64,000 nt of DNA from an uncultured Actinomycetes bacterium (GCA_903852815.1 CAINRW010000044.1:1-64000), one strand, 5' to 3'. Shown: positions 35,957 to 44,541, counted from the first letter of the stretch. The notes: generated by a model not told the origin, from the letters alone. Numbers and translations are program-made.

Positions 35957-36564
35957 TTAGTAACAAATACTCGGATTGCATCAACAAGCATTTGAACTGC
36001 AATAGCTGCAAGCAACAAGCCAGCAATTCGAGCTACAAGCGTCACGCCTGATTCTTTTATTACTTTCATAATTGTTGTTGATGCCATAAGTGCTGCAGCA
36101 ATTGCAATATGGACTGCTACAACCGCGCCAACCAAACCAAATGCCATTGCGGTGCCGTGAATCTGTTGTACGAAAATCATCGTTGCAACAATTGCTCCTG
36201 GGCCGGCAAGAAGCGGAGTACCTAGTGGAACTAGCGCAATATTTGCATCTCCACTTTCGCTCCTTCCGCTTCCTTTTCCACCGGTGAGTAAATCAAGTGA
36301 AATTAAAAGCAGAAGTAATGCACCGGCAGCCTGCATTGCCGCAATAGAGACATTGAGATAACTCAGAATTAATCTGCCAAACAGCGCAAAAATTGAAATA
36401 ACGATGAGTGAAACACCTGCAGCTTTAAGCGCTAAAACTCTACGTTCTTTCGCTGATTTATCGGCTACCAAAGCTAAAAATATTGGGGTGGCCCCTGGTG
36501 GATCCATGATGACAAAAAGGGTGACAAAACTCTGAACTGCGAAAGTCATCGCACTAATTTTCAT
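35953..36564 (-). CDS. MarC family membrane protein
   Basis: 203 residues from the ATG ending at 36564, which overlaps the upstream stop as ATGA; a GTG two codons earlier is less likely. Six hydrophobic helices, with the MarC signature VIMDPPGATPIFLAL (about 18-32) and PLGTPLLAGPGAI (about 115-127). MarC/UPF0056 proteins were once linked to multiple antibiotic resistance but their function remains unknown. It is the last gene of the long minus-strand run pepA through marC. Its stop is shared with the convergent helicase gene. Confidence 0.88.
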   Translation of the reverse strand: MKISAMTFAVQSFVTLFVIMDPPGATPIFLALVADKSAKERRVLALKAAGVSLIVISIFALFGRLILSYLNVSIAAMQAAGALLLLLISLDLLTGGKGSGRSESGDANIALVPLGTPLLAGPGAIVATMIFVQQIHGTAMAFGLVGAVVAVHIAIAAALMASTTIMKVIKESGVTLVARIAGLLLAAIAVQMLVDAIRVFVTN

Positions 36565-37406
36565 GCCCACACAACCCTTCTTTGATCTGCTTGTGATTCA
36601 AGACGTTCCCATTGCGCTGGATCTGTATGGAATTCGGCCAACGCGTTGAGTTTACCGTTACCGTGGTAGTCACTGGCACCAGTAATTACTAAGTCCAACT
36701 CTTTAGCAATAGTGCGCAACATATTTCGCTCATCTGGATTTTGATCTCTGTGATCAACTTCTATTCCATTTAATCCTGCAGCAACTAAACCTTCGAAATC
36801 TTGTGCAGTAAGAGTTTTCCCTCGGAGCGAGGCAAATGGATGTGCGATAACTGCAACCCCTCCTGCGCTTCGAATCATTGCAATTGTTTCTGCTGGAGTT
36901 GGCGCAGCGTGTGAAACATAAAATTCAGAGTCATTATTGAGCATTCCGTTAAAAGCTTCTTCTCGTGAATTAATTATTCCCTTAATTACTAAAGCATCAG
37001 CTAAGTGCGGCCGACCAAGAGTTGCACCTTCTGGCCGAGCATTTTCAACGTCTTCGATTGAAATATCGATTCCTGCCATCTGCATCTTCTCAATCATTTT
37101 TCGCATGCGCGGCATACGCCCGTCACGGGTTTCTTCCAACATTTCCTGCATACCTTTGTGGTTGCCATCAAAGAGAAGTCCAAGCATGTGCACGCTAATT
37201 CCATCGGTAGTTAAGCAAGATATTTCACTGCCAAGAGCTAATCCTAAATTTGCGCGCAAAGTTTGCGCCGCCTCTTGCCATCCAGATGTTGTGTCATGAT
37301 CTGTCAAACCTAATATTGTTAAACCTTGCGCGATTGCTTTATTAACTAATTCGCGGGGGCTGTCAGTGCCATCACTTTTATTGGTGTGAGTATGCAAATC
37401 AATCAT
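36561..37406 (-). CDS. PHP-domain phosphoesterase (RNase AM/YciV type)
   Basis: 281 residues. The PHP motifs are clear: IDLHTHTNKSDG (2-13), LGLTDHDTTSGW (about 33-44), GSEISC, VIAHPFASLRG and ITGASDYHGNGK. These histidines and aspartates bind the catalytic metals. Relatives (YciV/Rnm, TrpH) remove 5'-nucleotides from 3',5'-bisphosphates and trim short RNA 5' ends. It lies between a DMT transporter and marC with ATGA overlaps on both sides. The exact substrate is from the family, not from this sequence. Confidence 0.88.
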   Translation of the reverse strand: MIDLHTHTNKSDGTDSPRELVNKAIAQGLTILGLTDHDTTSGWQEAAQTLRANLGLALGSEISCLTTDGISVHMLGLLFDGNHKGMQEMLEETRDGRMPRMRKMIEKMQMAGIDISIEDVENARPEGATLGRPHLADALVIKGIINSREEAFNGMLNNDSEFYVSHAAPTPAETIAMIRSAGGVAVIAHPFASLRGKTLTAQDFEGLVAAGLNGIEVDHRDQNPDERNMLRTIAKELDLVITGASDYHGNGKLNALAEFHTDPAQWERLESQADQRRVVWA

Positions 37407-38314
37407 GAGGTTAACTCCGTTTGAGAATTTCTAGATCTAGTAACAACTAAAACACAACCAATCAAAATCAAAGCAATTCCAGGCAAGATTCCAAGTGGCG
37501 GCTTCTGCCCCATCCACCAAATCGCAAGTAATGAACTGACTGGAACTTCAAAAAAGATTATTAAGGAAACTATCGCTGGAGAAACTCGCTTGAGTGCAGC
37601 GTTAAACATCGAATGTCCAAGAATCTGGGCTCCGAAAACTAGTCCTAATAAAATCCACCATTCGCGCGCGGAAAAATGCAGTACGGGCATTCCCATGACA
37701 AGAGCCATTGGTAGCGCAGTAATCGCGCACACGAAATAACAGATCGATGTGTAAACGGTTGTTTCAATACTTCGTTGAGCTCTAGAGCCAGCCATCATGT
37801 AGAGCGCGGCAAGAGCTGCAGAAATAAGCGCGGCCAGATCTCCAAGAAAAGTTCGAAGTGAAATGTGTAAATCGATTCCAGAGATGAGAAGCACTCCAGA
37901 AAAACTTACGACCATTCCAAACCACGCTTTAGATGGAATATGTCCACCGCTGAGCTTTACAAACATTGCAGCAAAGATTGGTTGCAATGCAACCAGAGCA
38001 GTACCTGATGCAACACTTGTCCAGCGCATCGCAAGGAAAAAACCAACAAAGTGCAGGGCAAGAACTACACCTGCGACAATTGCCCATTTCACGCCATTGC
38101 GATGACGTGGATGTTTGATTGCAAATGGAAGTGTGAGGAGCGAGCCACCTAAGTTTCGCCAAAAAATTAACGTCGGAATTGGCATGGCACTCATGGCAAT
38201 AAGTGGGCCAGAAGTTCCAATCCCTAAAATGCCAATACCTAAGCGGATGAGATCGGGTCGTGCAGGGATCGCGGTATGACTATCGCGAGTATGTACTGAC
38301 TTCTCATTACTCAT
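37403..38314 (-). CDS. EamA/DMT superfamily transporter
   Basis: 303 residues with ten hydrophobic segments arranged as two EamA repeats (about 30-150 and 165-295). The first repeat contains IFWRNLGGSLLTLPFAI and LQPIFAAMFVKLSGG, a normal DMT pattern. Substrate is not readable; family members move amino acids, nucleosides or other metabolites outwards or inwards. The polar 25-residue start suggests a cytoplasmic N-terminus. TACCTT lies six bases before the ATG, so this gene may begin its own leaderless message with the PHP and marC genes. Confidence 0.87.
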   Translation of the reverse strand: MSNEKSVHTRDSHTAIPARPDLIRLGIGILGIGTSGPLIAMSAMPIPTLIFWRNLGGSLLTLPFAIKHPRHRNGVKWAIVAGVVLALHFVGFFLAMRWTSVASGTALVALQPIFAAMFVKLSGGHIPSKAWFGMVVSFSGVLLISGIDLHISLRTFLGDLAALISAALAALYMMAGSRAQRSIETTVYTSICYFVCAITALPMALVMGMPVLHFSAREWWILLGLVFGAQILGHSMFNAALKRVSPAIVSLIIFFEVPVSSLLAIWWMGQKPPLGILPGIALILIGCVLVVTRSRNSQTELTS

Positions 38315-38320
38315 GAGAGA

Positions 38321-38326
38321 AAGGTA
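38321..38326 (-). promoter_or_regulatory. Putative -10 element for the DMT-PHP-marC message
   Basis: TACCTT on the minus strand, six bases, then the ATG at 38314, in the 21-base gap after mrp. Confidence 0.45.
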
Positions 38327-38335
38327 CCCAAAACT

Positions 38336-39457
38336 TTAGGGAGTAATACCTAAACGCACTCCAACTAAAGATTTACTGCGTTTAATCAATTTTTCAGCGA
38401 TCTCGAAAACTGCAATTGCGGCAGGTGATTGCGGTTCAGATTCAACAATTGGTACGCCTTCATCTCCGCCAGTACGAAGTGCTGGACTGAAAGCAATTTT
38501 TCCGAGCAATGCAACATCACTTCCCACCAGGGCTGATAAGCGTCTGGAAGTTTCTTCTCCGCCGCCTTCACCAAATAGTGAAATAGTTTGGCCACATGAT
38601 GGGCATGGGAACTCTGACATATTTTCAATAACACCAATTACTCGTTGGTGAATTTGATGCGCAATTCGGCCGGCACGTTCTGCAACTTCGGCTGCAGCAA
38701 CTTGTGGAGTAGTCACTACAAGAATTTCAGAATTTGGAATTAATTGACCAAGTGAAATTGCTAGATCGCCAGTTCCTGGTGGCAAATCGATTAGTAAAAT
38801 ATCTAAATCTCCCCAGTATGCATCTGAGAGCAACTGCTCAAGAACTCTATGCAATAACGGTCCACGATAAGCCACTGGATCAGAGCGCTCTGGCTTAAAC
38901 ATCTCCATCGAAACGGTTTTTACTCCGAAAGACTCAAGCGGAATAAAGAGTTGATCGATTGCAGTGGGGCGTTGCCCCATTAAGCCCATCAACCGTGGAA
39001 TTGAGTGACCGTAAACATCGGCATCAAGAATTCCAACTCGCAAACCTTTTTTAGCAAAAGCAATGGCTAAATTCGCAGTGACTGAAGATTTTCCAACACC
39101 ACCTTTTCCAGATGCAATTCCAATCACACGGGTTAGTGATTCAGGTTGCGCAAATGGAATCGTTTTTTCTCGGCCGTTGCGTACAACTTTCTTTACATTA
39201 TCTCTTTGATCTTGCGACATCACGCCAAAACTAAGCGAAACGTTTTTTACACCTTCGATAGCAAATAAAGCTTTAGTTACATCATTGCGCAATCGATCTT
39301 GCATGGGACAGCCAGAAATGGTCAACAGGATCTTTACTGTGACATCACCTTTTTCTTCACTTAAATCTTCAACCATTCCAAGATCGGTAATTGAACGGTG
39401 TAATTCAGGATCTTGAACGGTGGTGAGTGCCTCAGCTAGTTGATCTATAAGGCTCAT
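38336..39457 (-). CDS. mrp: Mrp/ApbC/NBP35-type Fe-S cluster carrier ATPase
   Basis: 373 residues. An N-terminal MIP18/DUF59 domain (about 1-85, with DPELHRSITDLGMVEDL) precedes a ParA-type ATPase with deviant Walker A ASGKGGVGKSS (about 113-123), LLIDLPPGTGD, and the CPSC cluster-binding pair in MSEFPCPSCGQ. Mrp proteins bind and pass on Fe-S clusters to target enzymes. It follows tatB with an ATGA overlap, the same htrA-tatB-...-mrp neighbourhood known from Mycobacterium. Confidence 0.93.
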   Translation of the reverse strand: MSLIDQLAEALTTVQDPELHRSITDLGMVEDLSEEKGDVTVKILLTISGCPMQDRLRNDVTKALFAIEGVKNVSLSFGVMSQDQRDNVKKVVRNGREKTIPFAQPESLTRVIGIASGKGGVGKSSVTANLAIAFAKKGLRVGILDADVYGHSIPRLMGLMGQRPTAIDQLFIPLESFGVKTVSMEMFKPERSDPVAYRGPLLHRVLEQLLSDAYWGDLDILLIDLPPGTGDLAISLGQLIPNSEILVVTTPQVAAAEVAERAGRIAHQIHQRVIGVIENMSEFPCPSCGQTISLFGEGGGEETSRRLSALVGSDVALLGKIAFSPALRTGGDEGVPIVESEPQSPAAIAVFEIAEKLIKRSKSLVGVRLGITP

Positions 39458-39759
39458 ATTATTTCTGGGTCAATCTTTGCAGTTGGGCGAGGTGCCTTTG
39501 GTGCTGGAGTTTCATCTAAAAGATCACCTAACTGTTTTTTCACAAAAGTTTTAGGATGTAAATCCTGTGGCTGCAAATTTTCAAAGCCTGGACCGAGATT
39601 TTCTCGAAGTTCTGCCGTTGCTGAAGTTGCAAGGGCTCGAATTTTCTTAATCCATTGGGCAGCTTCAACGGCAGCTTTTGGTAAGCGCTCAGGACCAAGT
39701 AAAATCATTCCAAGAATTGCTAAGCCGAAGATTTCACCGGCGCCAATATCAAAGAACAT
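39454..39759 (-). CDS. tatB: Twin-arginine translocase subunit TatB
   Basis: 101 residues. One N-terminal membrane helix (about 7-22, EIFGLAILGMILLGPERLP with the conserved Gly-Pro-Glu after it) is followed by an amphipathic helix (about 27-50) and a Pro-rich polar tail. The E-L/I-x-x-x-x-x-x-x-x-x-GPE-x-LP pattern separates TatB from TatA. With TatC (not here) it receives folded substrates carrying twin-arginine signals. TAGGCT lies seven bases before the ATG, giving a probable leaderless start. htrA lies 28 bases upstream. Confidence 0.9.
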   Translation of the reverse strand: MFFDIGAGEIFGLAILGMILLGPERLPKAAVEAAQWIKKIRALATSATAELRENLGPGFENLQPQDLHPKTFVKKQLGDLLDETPAPKAPRPTAKIDPEII

Positions 39760-39766
39760 GCGTCAA

Positions 39767-39772
39767 AGCCTA
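39767..39772 (-). promoter_or_regulatory. Putative -10 element for leaderless tatB-mrp
   Basis: TAGGCT on the minus strand, seven bases, then the ATG at 39759, in the 28-base gap after htrA. Confidence 0.5.
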
Positions 39773-39787
39773 CCTGCAATGGCCCAA

Positions 39788-40909
39788 TTAGTTTTTCGCT
39801 GCAATCAGGGTCAATGTGGCCGTGAACTCTTTCTTGTTGCGCGAGTAAGTAAGGGAAACTTTGTCCCCTACATTTTTGGAGCGCACCGCGACAATGAGTT
39901 CGTCAGGGGTTTTTATGGCTTGGCCTTCAAAATTAACAATCACATCACCTGCACGCAAACCAGCTTTAGCTGCTGGGCCACCGCTCAGAATTGCTGCCTT
40001 GGAGTTTGCGATTTGTGCACCAATCCCGGTGTAATTCATATCCAAAGAAACACCAAGAATTGGATACGTTGCTTTACCAGTTTTGATCAACTGATCGGCA
40101 GTCTTTCTTGCCTGATTAATCGGAATCGCAAAACCAAGTCCTATGGAGCCGGTTTGTGAGGAAGTACCGAGAGATGCAATAGCAGAGTTAACGCCAATAA
40201 CAGCTCCCGTTGCATCAACTAACGGCCCTCCAGAGTTTCCTGGATTGATAGCTGCATCGGTCTGTAGCGCATTGATAAATGAGTTATCCAGACCAGATTC
40301 ACCTGCCGTTACCGGACGATTCTTTGCACTAATAATTCCAGAAGTTACAGTTCCAGATAATCCAAGTGGAGAACCAATTGCAATGACCGCATCGCCAACG
40401 GCAATTTTATCGCTATCTCCAAATTCAAGTGCAGGAAGATTTACTGCATTAATTTTAATTATCGCAAGATCATATGCAGACTCGCGACCCACAATTGTTC
40501 CGTCGTAAGTTTCACCGTTATTTAAAGTCACTTGTAAAATTCCGCCATTAGTTGCGAAATCGGCAATCACGTGATTATTTGTCAAAATAAAACCACTGCT
40601 ATCAATGACAAATCCGGAGCCCGTACCACCACCATTATCGGAGCGAGTTTCAATTGAAACTACGGATGGAAGTACGCGTCGTGCAATACCTGCGACAGAG
40701 TCAGGTGCACGTTCAATAGTGCTTGATGAATCAACGATATTTGCAGTGTGAAAAATGTTCCCGCCAGTTGCACTTACTCCAAGAAAACCACCAATACAAC
40801 TTGCAAACAAAGCAACAAGTACAACATTGCTTCTAGAAGTTTTTGCTGGTGCCGGTGTTTCCCACCAAGGGCGAATTACATCAATCTGCTTTTTACGAGG
40901 AAAAATCAT
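39788..40909 (-). CDS. htrA: HtrA/DegP-type serine protease with PDZ domain
   Basis: 373 residues. A short cytoplasmic segment and one membrane anchor (about 29-48) are followed by a trypsin-like domain with His113 (TNNHVIADF), Asp147 (AYDLAIIKI) and Ser226 (NPGNSGGPLV), and then one PDZ domain (about 290-370, GPAAKAGLRAGDVIVNFEGQAI). It would act outside the membrane in quality control of exported proteins. In Mycobacterium the equivalent gene follows sigE and rseA; here neither a full sigma gene nor an anti-sigma gene precedes it, and O-methyltransferase and pepA do. Confidence 0.94.
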   Translation of the reverse strand: MIFPRKKQIDVIRPWWETPAPAKTSRSNVVLVALFASCIGGFLGVSATGGNIFHTANIVDSSSTIERAPDSVAGIARRVLPSVVSIETRSDNGGGTGSGFVIDSSGFILTNNHVIADFATNGGILQVTLNNGETYDGTIVGRESAYDLAIIKINAVNLPALEFGDSDKIAVGDAVIAIGSPLGLSGTVTSGIISAKNRPVTAGESGLDNSFINALQTDAAINPGNSGGPLVDATGAVIGVNSAIASLGTSSQTGSIGLGFAIPINQARKTADQLIKTGKATYPILGVSLDMNYTGIGAQIANSKAAILSGGPAAKAGLRAGDVIVNFEGQAIKTPDELIVAVRSKNVGDKVSLTYSRNKKEFTATLTLIAAKN

Positions 40910-40921
40910 GTGCCTATCTTG

Positions 40922-41548
40922 CTACAACTTAGTTGCAACTAACAATCCATCTCCCGCTGGAATCAAAGTACTCACCCAATGTTCTGTGTCATTTTTGATG
41001 ATTTTCCCAGCATCGCGAAGCGCAACTGTTTTAGGGTCGCGCTGAGCAGGATCATTCACTTTAGCTCCACCAAAGAAATTATCAATAACTAGAGTTCCAC
41101 CACTGCGTAAAATTCGATGGGCTTCACCGATTATGTAGGCAAGGTCTTGCGGATCATGGCGGACAACTACTAAGTCATATGCTCGATCTGTTAATTTAGA
41201 AATCACTTCAAGAACAGAGTTAGTAATTAAGCGATAACGATTTTGGGCAATCTCAGCATCGATAAACGCACCTTTTGCGATGTGAGTATGTTCCATTTCA
41301 TCATCAATAGAAGTCAAAGTTCCACTGCTTAACATTCCATCAAGCAGCCACAAACTTCCAACACCTGAACCAGTACCAACTTCTACAACTGATTGCGCCG
41401 ATAAAGTAAAAGCTAAGTGGCGCAAATATGCACCAACTCCTGGAGTTACATCGAGGGCACCAATTTCGATTCCCCGTAAACGTGCTTGAGTTTTGAAATG
41501 ATCTTCTTGAATAAAGTTTTCGGCAAATTCATGTGGAGTGCTTTTCAT
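40922..41548 (-). CDS. O-methyltransferase, family 3
   Basis: 208 residues, class I SAM-dependent. The SAM loop is VEVGTGSGVGSLWLLDGM (about 56-73), with LTSIDDEMEHTH as the acidic strand end and the metal-site region YDLVVVRHDPQD and LVIDNFFGGAKV. Family 3 members are catechol-type methyltransferases; Mycobacterium has one (Rv1220c by memory) next to sigE-htrA. Substrate unknown. It starts four bases within the end of pepA (ATGA) and ends 12 bases before htrA, so all three are probably co-transcribed. Confidence 0.88.
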   Translation of the reverse strand: MKSTPHEFAENFIQEDHFKTQARLRGIEIGALDVTPGVGAYLRHLAFTLSAQSVVEVGTGSGVGSLWLLDGMLSSGTLTSIDDEMEHTHIAKGAFIDAEIAQNRYRLITNSVLEVISKLTDRAYDLVVVRHDPQDLAYIIGEAHRILRSGGTLVIDNFFGGAKVNDPAQRDPKTVALRDAGKIIKNDTEHWVSTLIPAGDGLLVATKL

Positions 41549-43035
41549 TTAATACTCATAATCCACTCAGTGAGTAGGCGGACTCCAAAACCAGTTCCAC
41601 CTTTTGGATTTTCTCCAGAATCAGAATCACTTCGCGCAGTTCCAGCTATATCTAAATGCACCCAACGGCGATCACCTGCAAAATGTTCTAAGAAGAGGGC
41701 AGCAGTTACAGAGCCAGCACCGTATTTCACTTTTTTAGCTATATGGCTCAAATCTGCAATCTCACTCTCGAGGCAGTCTTTGTAATCATCAATAAGGGGC
41801 ATACGCCAAACACGATCACCAGAGATATTTCCTGCGGTTTCAATTTCGCGAGCTAACTGATCATCACGTGTGTACATCGCGGCATATTGCTTGCCTAAAC
41901 CTAAAGTGGCCGAACTAGTAAGGGTTGCTATGTCTACCAAATAATCAGGTTCGAAATTCAAATCGGCAAAAGCTAATCCATCAGCTAAAACTAATCGGCC
42001 CTCGGCATCTGTATCTGAGACTTCTACAGTTGTACCGCCGTAATGCGTGATTACATCACTTGGGCGCTGCGCAGTTCCAGATATTGCGTTTTCAGCGCAC
42101 ATCAACAGCGCGCTCACGCGAATATTTGGTTGCAACTCTTCAAGGGCAGTTAAGGTGGCAAGAATTGCTGCTGCACCAGACATGTCGCTCTTCATTGGAA
42201 TCATCAAGTCATAAGGTCGCTTTAAATTGATTCCGCCCGTATCAAAGGTGATTCCTTTTCCGACAAGAACAACGTGCGCAGGTGTTTTGCGGGCAGAAGC
42301 AATGCGATTAGGTCTGTACTCGACTTGAATAAATCGTGGCCCAGGTTTTGGCGATGAATTTCCAACCGCGCGCAGGCCGCCAAACTCTTTAAGTTCTCGG
42401 CCAGCAAGTGTCTTAACTTTTAATCGCGTGCCTTTAGCGAACTCTTGAGCCTTAGTAGCCATCCACGCAGGAGTCTTAATATTAGAAGGCGTATGGACCA
42501 AATCACGAGCGCGCGTAACCGCTTTCGCAATAGTGATAGCAGCATTGATTGTCTCCTTATCTTCGATTGCAATTAAGAAAGTTGGAACTCCAGCCGATTC
42601 CCCACTTTTGAGATTCCATGTATATGCGCCAAGGGTAAGTGCTATTGCGTGAGCTTTAACATCTTCTTTATTAATTGCACATGCACTATAAACAGTAGTT
42701 TTCTTGCCACGTACTTTTCTGGCAATCGTGGTTCCAGCAACTCTCATGGCAACAGTTGATGCATCACCGGCACCAACTAAATAAATACGATCGCAGTGTG
42801 CACCTTTAGCACTGACTGGAATTTCAAATAGTTCACCAGTTTTGCCAGTTGGTTTGAAAAAACTTAATTCATCGACAAGGTTGATTCCAAAAAACTCTTC
42901 AATATCTGCCACTAAATTCTTGGGTGCGTTGAAGGAAAATAAGCCATCGGAGTTCTTATTAAAGGCGAGCGCAATTGCATCTGCAGAAATTGCAGGTGAA
43001 ATGTGAACCTTTGCAGATTTAAGTATCCAGGACAT
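41545..43035 (-). CDS. pepA: Leucyl aminopeptidase (M17)
   Basis: 496 residues. The C-terminal catalytic domain has VGKGITFDTGGINLK (about 262-276, with metal Lys and Asp), MKSDMSGAAAI, and the family signature NTDAEGRLVL-like DTDAEGRLVLADGL. The N-terminal M17 domain (about 1-160) is present. It forms hexamers and removes N-terminal residues from peptides in the cytoplasm. Note that the signature asparagine is replaced by Asp (SDTDAEGR), a frequent conservative variant. TAGCCT lies seven bases before the ATG. DUF3117 follows upstream after 28 bases. Confidence 0.95.
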   Translation of the reverse strand: MSWILKSAKVHISPAISADAIALAFNKNSDGLFSFNAPKNLVADIEEFFGINLVDELSFFKPTGKTGELFEIPVSAKGAHCDRIYLVGAGDASTVAMRVAGTTIARKVRGKKTTVYSACAINKEDVKAHAIALTLGAYTWNLKSGESAGVPTFLIAIEDKETINAAITIAKAVTRARDLVHTPSNIKTPAWMATKAQEFAKGTRLKVKTLAGRELKEFGGLRAVGNSSPKPGPRFIQVEYRPNRIASARKTPAHVVLVGKGITFDTGGINLKRPYDLMIPMKSDMSGAAAILATLTALEELQPNIRVSALLMCAENAISGTAQRPSDVITHYGGTTVEVSDTDAEGRLVLADGLAFADLNFEPDYLVDIATLTSSATLGLGKQYAAMYTRDDQLAREIETAGNISGDRVWRMPLIDDYKDCLESEIADLSHIAKKVKYGAGSVTAALFLEHFAGDRRWVHLDIAGTARSDSDSGENPKGGTGFGVRLLTEWIMSIK

Positions 43036-43042
43036 GCGTTTA

Positions 43043-43048
43043 AGGCTA
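43043..43048 (-). promoter_or_regulatory. Putative -10 element for leaderless pepA
   Basis: TAGCCT on the minus strand, seven bases, then the ATG at 43035, in the 28-base gap after the DUF3117 gene. Confidence 0.5.
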
Positions 43049-43063
43049 TCGCCCGTTATTGAT

Positions 43064-43243
43064 TTACTTCTTAACTAATGCAACCGCGGCATGAAGTGCG
43101 GCGCTGAGGTTATTAGCTTCTTCAGAGTTGAGTTCGACAACAAGACGTCCGCCACCTTCCAGAGGAATGCGCATGACTAGCGAGCGCGCCTCTTTTGTGA
43201 CCTCCATTGGGCCATCACCAGTGCGGGGTTTCATTGCTGCCAT
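43064..43243 (-). CDS. DUF3117 small actinobacterial protein
   Basis: 59 residues read from the ATG ending at 43243, with AAAGGAG about seven bases upstream. The sequence begins MAAMKPRTGDGPMEVTKEAR and continues with RSLVMRIPLEGGGRLVVEL, which is the near-invariant core of DUF3117, found in almost all actinobacteria. It ends in a short amphipathic helix (NNLSAALHAAVALVKK). The function is unknown. High conservation across the phylum implies a basic cellular role. A CATAAT hexamer at about 43312-43317 (minus strand) is a possible -10. Confidence 0.92.
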   Translation of the reverse strand: MAAMKPRTGDGPMEVTKEARSLVMRIPLEGGGRLVVELNSEEANNLSAALHAAVALVKK

Positions 43244-43335
43244 GTGGTGACTCCTTTGAAGAGAGAAATAAGGGAAGTTTCAAGAGGAGAAGTATCTCGC
43301 ATCAAAGCATTATGTGTGAAATCCGATAGTTGGGG

Positions 43336-43527
43336 CTATAACCCCAAAATTGCGCTCAATCTCGATTTTCCGCTCAGAATAACCGCCTCTACGGAGCGCT
43401 GTGGCACCTGAAGGAGCGCAGCAATTTGGGCAGGCGTCATTGACTTGAGATAGTGCAGAGTCAAAATGATCCGCTCCTCTTCAGGCAGCGAGGCGAGAAC
43501 CTGGGCCAACGTGCTCTTCTCGCTCAT
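43336..43527 (-). CDS. Stand-alone sigma-70 region 4 protein
   Basis: 63 residues that consist almost only of an ECF-type sigma region 4: LASLPEEERIILTLHYLK, then the HTH MTPAQIAALLQVPQRSVEAVI. Region 2, which binds core polymerase and the -10 element, is missing, and no trace of it lies in the 39 bases upstream before the SRPBCC gene. The HTH recognition helix is intact. It could act as a small -35-binding regulator, or be a relic of a SigE-type gene, because the neighbours (O-methyltransferase, htrA, tatB, mrp) are those of sigE in Mycobacterium. TAACCT lies seven bases before the ATG. Confidence 0.7.
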   Translation of the reverse strand: MSEKSTLAQVLASLPEEERIILTLHYLKSMTPAQIAALLQVPQRSVEAVILSGKSRLSAILGL

Positions 43528-43534
43528 AGTCCTA

Positions 43535-43540
43535 AGGTTA
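43535..43540 (-). promoter_or_regulatory. Putative -10 element for the sigma region 4 gene
   Basis: TAACCT on the minus strand, seven bases, then the ATG at 43527. Presence of its own promoter suggests the short gene is expressed. Confidence 0.45.
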
Positions 43541-43566
43541 CTGCGTAGCCAAACAACCCTGGCCCT

Positions 43567-44001
43567 TTAGGCAAAGAGGCGGGCAAATCGCGCCAGAGAA
43601 ATCCGAACGCCAATGAAAAGGGCAGGTTTTACGAGCAGAAAAACCAGCCGCGGTGCCAAAACCTCTTCTGACCAATCAAATCTGGTGCGGCTTACCGAAA
43701 GTTCACTGAGCTCAAATCGTCCAGTTCCTTTAATGACTTTGCCTGTATGCACGACATCGCACAGATAAGGCGGCTGCCAATCAGTAACGACCATTGTGTC
43801 CAAAATTCCTATGGGACCCATTCCGGTGAAAGCACTTATCGCAGTTCCAACTCCATCTGTAATTTCTGAAGTGACCCAGACTTTAGTTTGCAGCATCCAC
43901 TCACTTTGTTTTTCCCAGTGCGCAATGCTTTTCCAAACATCTGCAATTGGGGCATTTACTGTCAAGGAAATTTCTATGTGATTACTTACGGTTTTGAACA
44001 T
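43567..44001 (-). CDS. SRPBCC/polyketide-cyclase-like (CoxG-type) protein
   Basis: 144 residues with the helix-grip opening HIEISLTVNAPIADVWKSIAHWEKQSEWM and an alternating beta pattern up to RFDWSEEVLAPRL, then a C-terminal amphipathic or membrane-leaning helix (VFLLVKPALFIGVRISLARFARLF). SRPBCC proteins bind hydrophobic ligands; the family gives no definite substrate. It overlaps the LOG gene upstream by 16 bases and therefore belongs to that message. The last helix may attach it to the membrane. Confidence 0.78.
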   Translation of the reverse strand: MFKTVSNHIEISLTVNAPIADVWKSIAHWEKQSEWMLQTKVWVTSEITDGVGTAISAFTGMGPIGILDTMVVTDWQPPYLCDVVHTGKVIKGTGRFELSELSVSRTRFDWSEEVLAPRLVFLLVKPALFIGVRISLARFARLFA

Positions 44002-44522
44002 GCGGCTAGAGCATCCTCTACATTAGTTGTCCATGAGATTAATTCACGCATTCCTGGTTTAATAAAATTTTCTTGCTCTAAATGATTTACTAATTCATGA
44101 AGTGGGTTATAAATCCCAAAAGGATCAAGAATCACAACCGGCTTATTATGAAACTTCAAATAGCGCCCCACCCAAATTTCAAAAAACTCTTCAAGCGTTC
44201 CTGCGCCGCCTGGCAAAGTAATAAACGCATCAGCCATATCGGTTATTAAGGCTTTGCGCTCGCCCATAGTTTCGACAATATGAAGTTCGTCATTGTCGTG
44301 GTCTGCAAATTCAATATCTACGAGTGCCTGTGGAATCACTCCAATGGTCCGCCCACCGACAGTTCGTGCTCCTTGTGAAACTGCGCCCATCATTGAAATA
44401 TGTCCGCCGCCAGTAACAAGTTCCCACGAGTTGCCAGCGATGGCACTACCGAGATCACGAGCGAGCTCTACATATTTCGAGTCAATTGTTGGTGAAGAGG
44501 AACAAAATACTGCAATGCGCAT
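43986..44522 (-). CDS. LOG family protein (Rossmann, TIGR00730 type)
   Basis: 178 residues. The LOG hallmarks GGGHISMMG and the phosphate-binding PGGAGTLEEFFEIW (about 100-113) are present, and the N-terminal VFCSSSP strand is typical. LOG enzymes cleave nucleoside 5'-monophosphates to base and ribose-5-phosphate, best known for cytokinin activation in plants and in mycobacteria (Rv1205). It is divergent from dapD with 31 bases between start codons; TATCCT lies seven bases before its ATG. Confidence 0.9.
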   Translation of the reverse strand: MRIAVFCSSSPTIDSKYVELARDLGSAIAGNSWELVTGGGHISMMGAVSQGARTVGGRTIGVIPQALVDIEFADHDNDELHIVETMGERKALITDMADAFITLPGGAGTLEEFFEIWVGRYLKFHNKPVVILDPFGIYNPLHELVNHLEQENFIKPGMRELISWTTNVEDALAACSKP

Positions 44523-44529
44523 AAGTCAA

Positions 44530-44535
44530 AGGATA
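44530..44535 (-). promoter_or_regulatory. Putative -10 element for the leaderless LOG gene
   Basis: TATCCT on the minus strand, seven bases, then the ATG at 44522. It lies back to back with the dapD element, six bases apart. Confidence 0.55.
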
Positions 44536-44541
44536 GGGGGT

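Noticed and set aside
39440-40159. 239-codon plus-strand ORF across tatB and htrA
   Set aside because: Antisense to two well-supported genes, no recognisable domain, and a composition dominated by reverse-complement artefacts.
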